A DNA stretch of 64,000 nt from Firmicutes bacterium M10-2 (GTDB lineage Bacteria > Bacillota_I > Bacilli_A > Erysipelotrichales > Erysipelotrichaceae), in contig KE159692.1 in the NCBI GenBank assembly GCA_000403415.2, positions 531,947 to 595,946 of the forward strand, in the 5' to 3' direction. A model generated the notes under the pieces. It worked only from the letters and a program-made list of their open reading frames with translations, ran no database searches and was not told where the DNA came from. The translations under genes and the position numbers were made by a program. Position 1 is the stretch's first letter; the number at the start of each line of letters is the position of its first letter. Shown in pieces: positions 51,683 through 59,855 of the stretch.

Positions 51683-54619
51683 TTATTCCTCCTTTTCTTG
51701 AACGTAGGTGACGGCGTCTTTAAGCTGTACTTTAAGAACTTGAGAAACTCCATCCTGCTGCATTGTCACTCCGTAAAGAGTATCGCACTGTTCCATCGTC
51801 CCTGGTCTGTGAGTCACGACAAGAAACTGAGATTGTCCTCTGAAATGCGATAAATATTTTGCGAAGCGTTCCACATTTCCTTGATCCAGAGCTGCTTCGA
51901 CTTCATCAAAGATGCAAAGAGGGACAAGTCTTGCTTTTAAGATCGCAAACAATACGCTGATTGCGATGAGTGCTTTTTCCCCTCCCGAGAATGACTGGAT
52001 ATTTTTGATGAGTTTTCCTGGCGGCTGCACATCGATATCGATTCCTGTATTCAAGACATCTTCCGGATCCACCATAGACAGTTTGGCTCTTCCTCCTCCG
52101 AACATGGATTTAAATACGGTATCAAGTTCTGTATTGATCTTCGAGAACATTTCGGTAAACTGTTCGGTCATCGTCTGATCCATTTGTTCGATCGCATCCA
52201 TTATTTGCTGGCTCGCTTCAAGGAGATCCTTTTTTTGCGTATCCAGAAAATCAAATCGCTCCTTAATTTCTTCGTATTGTTTCGGTGCATCTAAATTTAC
52301 ATTTCCTAAATGCAGGATCTGATTTCGCAATTCACGCACTTTCTCTTTTGCCGCTTCAATATCAATATCTTTTCGTTTTGTACATGCATATTCATACGTC
52401 ATTTGATAATCGGAATTCAAGCGGTCCAGAGCTCCTTCGAGTTTTGTTCTTTTTTTTGCGATCGTCATTTCACTTTGATGGATTTCCTGAAGGATCACAT
52501 TCATTTCCCGACGCTGTTGACGTATTCCGCTTTCAAGTTGTTCAAGATCTTTCCCTTTATTCATTCGGGTTGTACGCAGCGCGTTCATCTGCGTGGAAAG
52601 ATCATCAATTGTTTGATGAATCTGCGCAATGGACGCTACAAGAGAATCATCGTATGAGTTTTCTTCCTGTTCTTCTTCATCTACGACGAGTTGACTATAT
52701 TCATCTTGCAAAGAGCTGTATTTTTGTTTCTTTACCGATACGATGTTTTCGAGTTTTGCACATTCAATTTGAAGTGCAATAAGCTGTTCTTGTTCTTCAT
52801 CAAGAGATCGTGCCATTTTATGTTGAACAAGAATTGCCCGATCAATTTGATTTTTTTTCTTTTCAATCTTTTGCTTGATTTCTTCTTGTTCTTTATGAAG
52901 GGTCATCGGAGTACTCGGATTTTTATTTTGTCCTCCGGTCATCGCTCCTCCGCTGTGAACCACTTCTCCGTCAAGAGTCACGATTTTTGTCGAATAATGA
53001 AGTCGCTTTGCGCATTCATTTGCACTTTCAAGCGAATCTGTAATAAAAATATTGGCAAGTAGACGATCTCGCACATTGTTGTAGCGAGGATCACATTCAA
53101 CCCATTCATTCGCCCATCCTATGGCTCCTTTTACGCTTTGGGCAATCATCTTGTTTTGAGGGGATGGTATTCTTGGATTCAAGCAGACAGTCAATGGCAA
53201 AAAGGTCGCCCTTCCCGATCGATTTGTTTTTAAAAATCGAATTGCTGCCCGTGCGCTTGCTTCATTTTTCGTAATGATTTGGTACATACTTGCTCCAAGC
53301 GCATTGGAAATTGCCATGGCTTTGTCTTCTTTCGGAATAATCAGCTCAGATACGGTGCCTTCGATTCCTTCCAGACTACGTTTTGCTTCAATGATTGCTT
53401 TTACACCGAATTGATGCTGGTAAGGTTGACGAATCATATTATTTACAATATGCAGTCTGTTTTCAAGTTGCTGTAGAGCGGAACGCTCTTTTTGGATTTG
53501 ATTCGAATGATTCTCAAGTTCTTCTTTTTTTTGATTCAATTTTTTGGCTTGCAAAGCATATTGAGTACGCAGCGCATCGAATCTGGCTTTCCTGTTTTCG
53601 TATTCAAATTTTGCTTCTTTGCGCATTTCATCAAGAGCTGCTTTTTTTTCTTTCAAGTCTGCTACTTGAAGAGTGTACTTTCGCTTTTCATCAAGTTCGA
53701 CTTTTCTTTTTTCAAGCTGGACACTTTCTTCCATCGCCTGTGTGTATTGATGCTGTAAAGACTGCAGAGAGGCATCCAGCTGATAAATTTCCTGTCTTAA
53801 AGAATCGATGTTCGCTTCGTTTTGATGAAGCAATATTTCTTGCTCATTTTGCTCATTTTGCGAATTTGCAATCTCGGCTTCGATTTTTTGAATCGATGTG
53901 TGTAGAGTTTCGACTTCTTCGACGAGGACACTGATTTCGATTTCGAAAAGTTCTTTTTTATAGGCTAGATATTTTTCAGCTTTTTGTGCTTGTTTTTCGA
54001 GCGGACCGATTTGTCGTTCGAGTTCATCGATAATATCTTGGAGGCGCTCAAGATTTTCTTTTGTCTGTTCTAATTTTTGTAAAGACACTTTTTTTCTTTT
54101 TTTATATTTTGCCACACCGGCGGCTTCTTCAAACAATCCTCTTCGTTCTTCTGGTTTGGCATCTGCGAACGATGAAATATTTCCTTGAGAAATAATGCTT
54201 AAAGAATCACGCCCCAATCCGGTATCCATGATCAATTCCTGAATATCTTTTAAACGGCAAGGTGTTTTATTAATAAAGTATCCGGCTTCGTTGTTCGCCC
54301 GATGAATTTGTCGTGTGATTTCGATTTCATCGAACGGGGAATCGAAAACGTGCTTTTCATTATCGAATACCAAGGTAACCTTCGCCATATTGACTTTTTT
54401 TCTTTGTTCGCTTCCTGAAAAGATAATATCCGCCATATTGGTTCCGGAACGCAACGAACGTACGCTTTGTTCTCCGAGAACCCAACGTATCGCATCATTG
54501 ATGTTACTTTTCCCGCAGCCATTAGGACCTACGATTCCGGTTATATCATGATCAAACTGTACAATGGTTTTATCAGCGAAACTTTTAAATCCTTGCAGTT
54601 CGATTCGTTTTAAAAACAT
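51683..54619 (-). CDS. smc: Chromosome partition protein SMC, short-armed form
   Basis: 978 residues from ATG 54619 (GGTAGGTGA upstream), clearly shorter than the about 1186 of Bacillus SMC. N-terminal head GPNGCGKSNINDAIRWVLGE, coiled coil (about 160-390), hinge (GVKAIIEAKRSLEGIEGTVS to VVHSGGAMTGGQ, about 395-550), return coil and C-terminal head IQSFSGGEKALIAISVLFAI, CIFDEVEAALDQGNVERFAK. Head and hinge are complete, so the loss is from the arms. Works with ScpAB in chromosome organisation. First gene of the minus-strand run to the HD gene. Confidence 0.95.
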   Translation of the reverse strand: MFLKRIELQGFKSFADKTIVQFDHDITGIVGPNGCGKSNINDAIRWVLGEQSVRSLRSGTNMADIIFSGSEQRKKVNMAKVTLVFDNEKHVFDSPFDEIEITRQIHRANNEAGYFINKTPCRLKDIQELIMDTGLGRDSLSIISQGNISSFADAKPEERRGLFEEAAGVAKYKKRKKVSLQKLEQTKENLERLQDIIDELERQIGPLEKQAQKAEKYLAYKKELFEIEISVLVEEVETLHTSIQKIEAEIANSQNEQNEQEILLHQNEANIDSLRQEIYQLDASLQSLQHQYTQAMEESVQLEKRKVELDEKRKYTLQVADLKEKKAALDEMRKEAKFEYENRKARFDALRTQYALQAKKLNQKKEELENHSNQIQKERSALQQLENRLHIVNNMIRQPYQHQFGVKAIIEAKRSLEGIEGTVSELIIPKEDKAMAISNALGASMYQIITKNEASARAAIRFLKTNRSGRATFLPLTVCLNPRIPSPQNKMIAQSVKGAIGWANEWVECDPRYNNVRDRLLANIFITDSLESANECAKRLHYSTKIVTLDGEVVHSGGAMTGGQNKNPSTPMTLHKEQEEIKQKIEKKKNQIDRAILVQHKMARSLDEEQEQLIALQIECAKLENIVSVKKQKYSSLQDEYSQLVVDEEEQEENSYDDSLVASIAQIHQTIDDLSTQMNALRTTRMNKGKDLEQLESGIRQQRREMNVILQEIHQSEMTIAKKRTKLEGALDRLNSDYQMTYEYACTKRKDIDIEAAKEKVRELRNQILHLGNVNLDAPKQYEEIKERFDFLDTQKKDLLEASQQIMDAIEQMDQTMTEQFTEMFSKINTELDTVFKSMFGGGRAKLSMVDPEDVLNTGIDIDVQPPGKLIKNIQSFSGGEKALIAISVLFAILKARLVPLCIFDEVEAALDQGNVERFAKYLSHFRGQSQFLVVTHRPGTMEQCDTLYGVTMQQDGVSQVLKVQLKDAVTYVQEKEE

Positions 54620-54699
54620 ATGTTCACCTACCAATCTTTTCTATTATAACATAACTGTAGATTTCACCGGCCTTGAATTTATTGAAGAATGAGTTTAAT

Positions 54700-55368
54700 A
54701 TGCAAGATATGAAAAAAGAAAAAGATTTAATGAAGGAACCTTATCCTTTGACGTTTGGTGAAGAGGTAGGAAACTCGATTTCTCATGGAGTCATGTTTTT
54801 TGTTTTATTGTTCACTTTACCGTATTATGCAATTCGCGCTTACTTAATGGGAGGAACGTTAGAAGCTGTCGGGATTTCTATTTATTTTTTCTGTATGATG
54901 TTCATGTTTGGCGGAAGTTGTTTATACCATTTAATGCCTTATCACACAACTTATAAATATGTATTCCGAAAATTAGATCATATCATGATCCTATTGGCGA
55001 TTGCCGGAACTTATACGCCAATTTGTTTGATTGTATTGAACAATTGGATTGGTTATTTAGTTTTAATAATCGAATGGATAATGGCTATTGCCGGAATCAT
55101 CTTAAAAAGCGTGTCATCCAAGCGACACAAAGTGTTGTCAATGACGATTTACATGATCATGGGTTGGATGGCAATCGTGATTTTTCCAGCCTTAATTGCG
55201 AATACAAATATCGTATTCTTGCTCTTATTAATTGCAGGTGGAGTGCTGTACACGATCGGAACATTTTTCTACGCTCATCCCGAAAAGAACTTTTTCCATT
55301 TTACATGGCATATCTTCATTATTTTAGCGAGCATCTGTCATTTGATTGCAATTCTATACTTTTTATGA
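54700..55368 (+). CDS. Hemolysin III / YqfA-type membrane protein
   Basis: 222 residues from ATG 54700 (the frame is open from 54673; starts at 54709 or 54730 are also possible, no strong ribosome site). PLTFGEEVGNSISHGVMFFV is the family start, followed by about seven membrane segments, GGSCLYHLMPYH and FRKLDHIMILLAIAGTYTPI, and a terminal HFTWHIFIILASICHLIAIL with conserved His. These are PAQR-superfamily proteins with a putative metal site; the role in bacteria is unclear. Confidence 0.9.
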   Translation: MQDMKKEKDLMKEPYPLTFGEEVGNSISHGVMFFVLLFTLPYYAIRAYLMGGTLEAVGISIYFFCMMFMFGGSCLYHLMPYHTTYKYVFRKLDHIMILLAIAGTYTPICLIVLNNWIGYLVLIIEWIMAIAGIILKSVSSKRHKVLSMTIYMIMGWMAIVIFPALIANTNIVFLLLLIAGGVLYTIGTFFYAHPEKNFFHFTWHIFIILASICHLIAILYFL

Positions 55369-55393
55369 AATTTTCGAAAGATCGTATTCTGAT

Positions 55394-55427
55394 GGATCGA
55401 CCAATCCCGGCCGATCCTCTTTTTTTC
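55394..55427 (+). terminator. Terminator after the hemolysin III gene
   Basis: GGATCG ... CGATCC followed by TCTTTTTTT, 25 bp after the stop. Confidence 0.65.
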
Positions 55428-55490
55428 TTTCGCATAACTTCTCTTTCTAAAAAATGCTCCTTGTGGACATTCGTTTTTGAACTAAAATCA

Positions 55491-55519
55491 TTGAAATCAA
55501 TAGTAAACAGTGATATATT
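55491..55519 (+). promoter_or_regulatory. Promoter of tRNA-Pro
   Basis: TTGAAA (55491-55496), 17-bp spacer, TATATT (55514-55519), 8 bp before the tRNA. Confidence 0.75.
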
Positions 55520-55527
55520 AAAGAAAC

Positions 55528-55604
55528 CAGGACGTAGCTCAGCTTGGTAGAGCGCTTGGTTCGGGACCAAGAGACCGTGGGTTCGAATCCCATCGTCCTG
55601 ACCA
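55528..55604 (+). tRNA. tRNA-Pro (anticodon CGG)
   Basis: 77 bases with encoded CCA. CAGGACG/CGTCCTG acceptor stem pairs fully; anticodon stem CTTGG/CCAAG with loop TTCGGGA gives CGG. T-arm GGGTTCGAATCCC is standard. It marks the left border of the accessory block that follows. Confidence 0.95.
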
Positions 55605-55608
55605 CTTT

Positions 55609-55651
55609 AAGCTTAAAAAGATCGCTAACTAAAAGTTGGACGATCTTTTTT
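55609..55651 (+). terminator. Terminator of tRNA-Pro
   Basis: AAAAGATCG ... CGATCTTTTTTTT, 13 bases after the tRNA on the plus strand. The convergent kinase frame runs through it. Confidence 0.75.
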
Positions 55652-56105
55652 TTGAATAATAAATATTCAAGCACTTACCGACATCTCGCCACTGAAGCTT
55701 TTCTGGAATGTCTTGGAACCCTATAAACGCATTTTGTATGGGTTCAAAGTCATCGGATCGAACCGCCATTATGTTTTTGAGTTGCTTCTTCTGCCACTCC
55801 ATTGCCGTATTCCCCGACTTTTCATAAGTGTTGATCGCTTCCATATACAGGCCTCGGTCTAGAATTATTTTTTCATTAGATTTGATCAAGTTATCAGCTT
55901 CAATGAATCGTTTTATTTCTTCTGCAAAATAAAATTTTTGATTATATATTTCTTCTTTATAATTTTTTGATGGTTTTGGGTGTTTTACTCTCCTTCCAGA
56001 TTCTAAAATCATTAAATAGTTTTCTTCTTTAGATAAAAGTTCACATATAGTGGTTTTCCCTGCATTTGATGTTCCCTCTATGATTACTTTTTTTCGTCTA
56101 TTCAT
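55629..56105 (-). CDS. P-loop nucleoside/AAA-type kinase, C-terminus probably altered
   Basis: 158 residues. Walker A VIIEGTSNAGKTTICELL (residues 7-24), LMILESGRRVKHPKP, and KIILDRGLYMEAINTY with the DRx motif of deoxynucleoside-kinase-like enzymes. The last residues (NIYYSKKRSSNF) are encoded inside the tRNA-Pro terminator, so the natural C-terminus was probably lost at the island border. Overlaps the MFS gene by 8 bp and is last in the peptide-HAD-MFS-kinase run. Substrate unknown. Confidence 0.75.
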   Translation of the reverse strand: MNRRKKVIIEGTSNAGKTTICELLSKEENYLMILESGRRVKHPKPSKNYKEEIYNQKFYFAEEIKRFIEADNLIKSNEKIILDRGLYMEAINTYEKSGNTAMEWQKKQLKNIMAVRSDDFEPIQNAFIGFQDIPEKLQWRDVGKCLNIYYSKKRSSNF

Positions 56106-57300
56106 TCGACACCTCCTCCAATGAATCTTGACTCGTTAAATAAAACGCGCCGATTACTCCAAGGACGATCACAAACAGAAATACCATCAATTGATTATAA
56201 TTTCCTCCAAAAAAATGGATGACCGCACCCGCCAAGATTTTTCCGCATCCTGAAGTATTGAGAAACAAAGTGGTCGTGATTCCTACTTTGTTGACAGGAA
56301 CTATTTTTTGAAAAAAAGGAAGTCCCAATCCAATCAAGATCGAATAGTAAATTGCTTTTAAACAATAGCAAAAAATCATTCCTATTTTACTGCTGGTTCC
56401 CATATACATCAGGACAAAGATCCCGCAAACAATAAATCCGGCGTTTAATAAAGTTCGAATAGATATTTTACTAATCAGTTTAGCCCATAACAGCATGAAT
56501 GGAATTTCTAATAAAGAAGTATAACCGTTTAAAATTCCAATCCATTGGTTGGTAAAGCCATACCTTTCCGTTAAATACAAAGGGAAATAATTATCAGCAC
56601 ATGCATTGACTGTTTGAATACATATAAAAATCAAGAAGAACAAAATCAATCTTTTCATAGCCCCCGCCTCGTTAGAAGAAGCCTTCAAAGTTTTTTCCTC
56701 TACATTTTGAATTTCTGATTTTTGATTAAAATAGACAATGAAACTTAAGATAAAACTAATCAAAATCAAAAAACCGGCTGCATAAAAAATCGTTTGAAAT
56801 TTCGAAACCGACAAGATAAATCCCCCAACACTTGGTCCGATCACCCAGGCTGCGGAAATCAACGTGCGAAGTTTTACGATCATCGCCTCCACTTGTTCCG
56901 CGTTTTTTTCCTCTTTTTCAAATCTCTCATAACTTAAAGCAAAGATCTGGGGAACGATACACGAACTCAAGCTCATTAAAACGCAAGAAACAAGAAGTAT
57001 GGTCGCGAAGCTTTTACTCACCCCATATATAAAATAAGAAATGATTCCTGCCAGCATTCCCAGGTATAAAATAGACTTTCTTCCGATTTTTTGGTCGGAT
57101 AAATAGCCTAATATGGAAGAAATCACTAAATTGCAAATGGAGCTTGCCGACAAAAACAAGCCGATTTGTTTTTCTGACGCATTCAAAACCTGAAATAAAT
57201 AGAGGGATTGAAACGGAAGCGCAAGTGCCATAGCAATAGATACAAAAACGAGAATCGAGCCAATCATTAAAAATTGCGTTCCACTATTCTTCACACTCAT
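56098..57300 (-). CDS. MFS transporter, SetA-like efflux type
   Basis: 400 residues with 12 hydrophobic segments. MIGSILVFVSIAMALALPF, GLFLSASSICNLVISSILGY followed by LSDQKIGRKSILYLG (the MFS loop 2-3 motif), and WVIGPSVGGFI (motif C-like, seen in exporters). Resembles sugar or drug efflux permeases. Overlaps HAD by 17 bp and the kinase by 8 bp, so the three are translationally linked. Exported compound unknown; a link to the peptide pheromone circuit is inference. Confidence 0.88.
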   Translation of the reverse strand: MSVKNSGTQFLMIGSILVFVSIAMALALPFQSLYLFQVLNASEKQIGLFLSASSICNLVISSILGYLSDQKIGRKSILYLGMLAGIISYFIYGVSKSFATILLVSCVLMSLSSCIVPQIFALSYERFEKEEKNAEQVEAMIVKLRTLISAAWVIGPSVGGFILSVSKFQTIFYAAGFLILISFILSFIVYFNQKSEIQNVEEKTLKASSNEAGAMKRLILFFLIFICIQTVNACADNYFPLYLTERYGFTNQWIGILNGYTSLLEIPFMLLWAKLISKISIRTLLNAGFIVCGIFVLMYMGTSSKIGMIFCYCLKAIYYSILIGLGLPFFQKIVPVNKVGITTTLFLNTSGCGKILAGAVIHFFGGNYNQLMVFLFVIVLGVIGAFYLTSQDSLEEVSNE

Positions 57301-58015
57301 TTTTCAACACCTCTAACAACTCTTTTAGATTTTCAACGGTAAATATGTCCGATTCTTCCTTTTGATGAATCCAAACCGGTGTCATTCCTGCATTTCGAGC
57401 GCCGACAATATCCGCGTTAAAATCATCTCCAACAAACCAGATTTCTTTCGAATGAATGTTTTCACCCAGGATTTGATATATTTTCTGTTTCACTAATTTG
57501 AAAAGATAGGGGTGAGGTTTTCGAAATCCATAATTAGCGCTTGACATAACAAAATCGAAATCAATACTTGGAAAAAACTCCTTCAATCGCTCGGCTAACC
57601 TTTGAGAGCTAAAAGATAAATTGCTTACAACCGCCATTGGAATATTGTTTCCCTTTAACCACTTTAAAAGTGTTTCACTTCCTGATATTCTTTCGCCCGG
57701 AGCAGCCGCGTCCCAAAAAATAGTTTCCGATTCTTTCGGGTCGATTCCAATTTCTACGCCAAAATATTCATAAATATAATTTTGAAACTGATAATTATGA
57801 ATCTCCAAATACGAATTTGGAACTTTTCCATCTTGATACCTTCGATACTGCTTTGTCGCTTGATAGGCAATCTCCTGAATTTCTTCAGCGCTTGTATTGT
57901 TCGAGTTCACAAGCGGATTGGCAAGGATCGCTTTTGTTCCTTCCAAAGGATAAAAAAATTTTTCATGAATCAAAGTTTCTCCATAATCAAAAACAATAAA
58001 TTTTGGTTTTTTCAT
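57284..58015 (-). CDS. HAD-superfamily hydrolase
   Basis: 243 residues, AAAGGAG before ATG 58015. Motif I KFIVFDYGETLIHE (nucleophile Asp), motif II AVVSNLSFSS, Lys in NYGFRKPHPYLFKLV and motif IV IWFVGDDFNADIVGARNAG. A helical cap lies between motif I and II (subclass I). The second position after the nucleophile is Gly where most phosphatases have Asp, as in some relatives. Starts 28 bp after the peptide gene in the same strand. Substrate unknown. Confidence 0.9.
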   Translation of the reverse strand: MKKPKFIVFDYGETLIHEKFFYPLEGTKAILANPLVNSNNTSAEEIQEIAYQATKQYRRYQDGKVPNSYLEIHNYQFQNYIYEYFGVEIGIDPKESETIFWDAAAPGERISGSETLLKWLKGNNIPMAVVSNLSFSSQRLAERLKEFFPSIDFDFVMSSANYGFRKPHPYLFKLVKQKIYQILGENIHSKEIWFVGDDFNADIVGARNAGMTPVWIHQKEESDIFTVENLKELLEVLKNECEE

Positions 58016-58043
58016 CTCATTCTCCTTTCATTGAACTTCTAAT

Positions 58044-58190
58044 TTAAAGTTTTCCATTGCCTAGTCCAAATGGATTTTGTTCAGTACAACAATTATCCAA
58101 TTTTTTGTGAATGTCGCAATATTGAGGCGTATCCACCAAATTTAACAAAACCGCATTTAAAATAAAACTCATAATCAAAATTTTTTTCAT
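58044..58190 (-). CDS. 48-residue secreted peptide, candidate pheromone precursor
   Basis: Start ATG 58190 follows GGAAGGTGG; stop at 58044. The peptide opens MKKILIMSFILNAVLLNLVD (a short positively charged plus hydrophobic secretion signal), continues with a Cys-containing middle (YCDIHKKLDNCC) and ends NPFGLGNGKL. A tiny Sec-type precursor divergent from an HTH-TPR regulator is the hallmark of PlcR/PapR and TprA/PhrA pairs, where the C-terminal 5-10 residues are cut, exported and re-imported by oligopeptide permeases. It heads the HAD-MFS-kinase run. Pheromone status is inference. Confidence 0.7.
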   Translation of the reverse strand: MKKILIMSFILNAVLLNLVDTPQYCDIHKKLDNCCTEQNPFGLGNGKL

Positions 58191-58212
58191 TATTCCACCT
58201 TCCTTTCATTCG

Positions 58213-58233
58213 ATGGTAATATAATAAAACCAT
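58213..58233. promoter_or_regulatory. Inverted repeat before the peptide gene (possible operator)
   Basis: ATGGT and ACCAT separated by 11 AT-rich bases, 23 bp upstream of the peptide start. Spacing of one to two helical turns suits a dimeric regulator. Confidence 0.4.
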
Positions 58234-58316
58234 ATTCACCCCTTTACAAAAGGATAGTATATTATAATCAAATAATTGTCATTGTTTATTTTGAGCAAAA
58301 AACAGATAAATAATTC

Positions 58317-58329
58317 AACCTAATAGGTT
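58317..58329. promoter_or_regulatory. 13-bp palindrome before the regulator gene (possible operator)
   Basis: AACCTAATAGGTT, perfect 6-bp arms around one A, 30 bp upstream of the regulator ATG at 58359. A candidate autoregulatory site. Confidence 0.45.
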
Positions 58330-58358
58330 TAGTTTCAGTGCAATTTAAAAGAGAATAT

Positions 58359-59617
58359 ATGAAAAAGTTTAACAAAGTCTTATTTTATCGGCTCTATATA
58401 ATACATTTGCGTCAATATTATGAAATATCTCAGCGAGATTTAGCGAAAAGTCTCGAAATCAACAACAGTTCTTTGAGCAAAATCGAGGCTGGCAAACAAG
58501 AAATGGATGAAAAAACTTTTAAAAAAGGAATAAAATATTTTGAAACCATTGATTCTGAATTTCATTTTTCATTCGATCTCTCTTTGATAGACGATGCGGA
58601 TGAGTTTGTCTTCAAATGTATCCAAGCTTTGATCTTCGTTACTTATGAATCTTCTATGTATAAAATCAAGGATTTTCTAAATTGTTCAAAATACAGGGAT
58701 TCCTTTGCCTTCTTTCATTGTCTGGTTGTTCAAAATATACTTGACTGCATTCAGGAAAAAGATTGTATGGAATCCACTCAATATTTGATAGACTCAAAAT
58801 TTTTTATCGACCCTCGATATTATGCTATCTTATATGATTTAAATGGTGTGTCAGTCTATCCAAAAAACAACCAGATATTTCAAAAACAAATTCAATCTTT
58901 TCAAAAAGCTCTTGGTTTTTGTCATGGAGCAAATTGTGAAGGTCTGAGGGGACTGATTCTTTATCACCTCATTCTTATTCATAAGCAATATAAATGTTTA
59001 GGCGCTTTTCAATATTTGGAAGAATGCGAACACAGTTTCGAAAGAGCTGGTTATTATATGCTAAATTAAACAAAGGAAGCATCTATATAAAACTTGGTCT
59101 TTATCCTCTAGCCGAAGAAATTTATAAGAATCTTGAGCATAGTCAAACCCAAGTAGAAGAACGGGATGTTCTCCCCCTTGTATTTGCCAATTATTCCTGG
59201 TGTTCCCTCCTGCAAGGGAAATACAAAGAAGCGATAGAGAAAGCCCGAAAAGCGAAACGATTAGGCAGCCGCTTTCCCGACATTTATATCACCTTCGCGT
59301 ATGGCTACTACAAACTGGGTGATATACAATCGGCCGAACATGCGATTACTCATTTCCGACATTCTTTTTCATCCAAGCCACGTGTGAGTTTCATCAACTC
59401 GTTTTTTACCGTACTGGAACGTGTTATGGAGGACAAGATTGTGCCGGACTATTTGATCGAACACCTTTTCAAAAAACTGCCCGACTTTCAGGATGTGGAT
59501 CTTGAGATGGTGTTGTATCCCCTGTTATCAGACTACTATTGTTCCCTGGGTTCGTTTCAGGAAGCGTATCGCATCCAAAAACGCTGGAATGACTATTTGC
59601 AGTTTGCGAATCTTTAA
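58359..59617 (+). pseudogene. RRNPP-type (Rgg/PlcR/TprA-like) HTH-TPR regulator with a frameshift
   Basis: From ATG 58359 (AAAAGAGAA upstream; a GTG at 58338 is an alternative). Residues 10-65 form an XRE-like HTH (RQYYEISQRDLAKSLEINNS, SLSKIEAGKQEMDEKTFKKG), followed by helical TPR-like repeats. The first frame ends at 59069; the rest (KLNKGSIYIKLGLYPLAEEI, LLQGKYKEAIEKARKAKRLG, FAYGYYKLGDIQSAEHAI) continues in another frame to 59617. One base gained or two lost near 59050-59065 (TTATTATATGC) rejoins about 419 residues, a little longer than PlcR (285) or Rgg. So the gene is freshly broken or misread. Confidence 0.8.
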
Positions 59618-59696
59618 AAGAAAAAGGGGCTGTAACGAATCAATGTCATTTAGTTAAAAGCTTCCGTGACATGATGGACTCTGATCTGCGTTTAGT

Positions 59697-59732
59697 TAAG
59701 CTCTGGATTCTATGGATCCGGAGCTTTTCTTC
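59697..59732 (+). terminator. Terminator-like hairpin after the regulator
   Basis: AAGCTC-T-GGAT ... ATCC-G-GAGCTT then TTCTTCT. 59733-59855 holds no gene I can support. Confidence 0.6.
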
Positions 59733-59855
59733 TCTCCTATCATGTGTTCAATGTATAATTTGTATTTTTCCGCCACGACGAAAAGACAATTTTTGTTTTC
59801 TAAAAAATTACCTTCTTTCTGTTGTTTCGGTTAAAATGTTCTTGGAATATTGCCG

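Noticed and set aside
58994-59617. An independent 207-residue TPR protein
   Set aside because: Its first 20 residues are a shadow of the regulator's frame and it has no ribosome site; it is the second half of a frameshifted gene.
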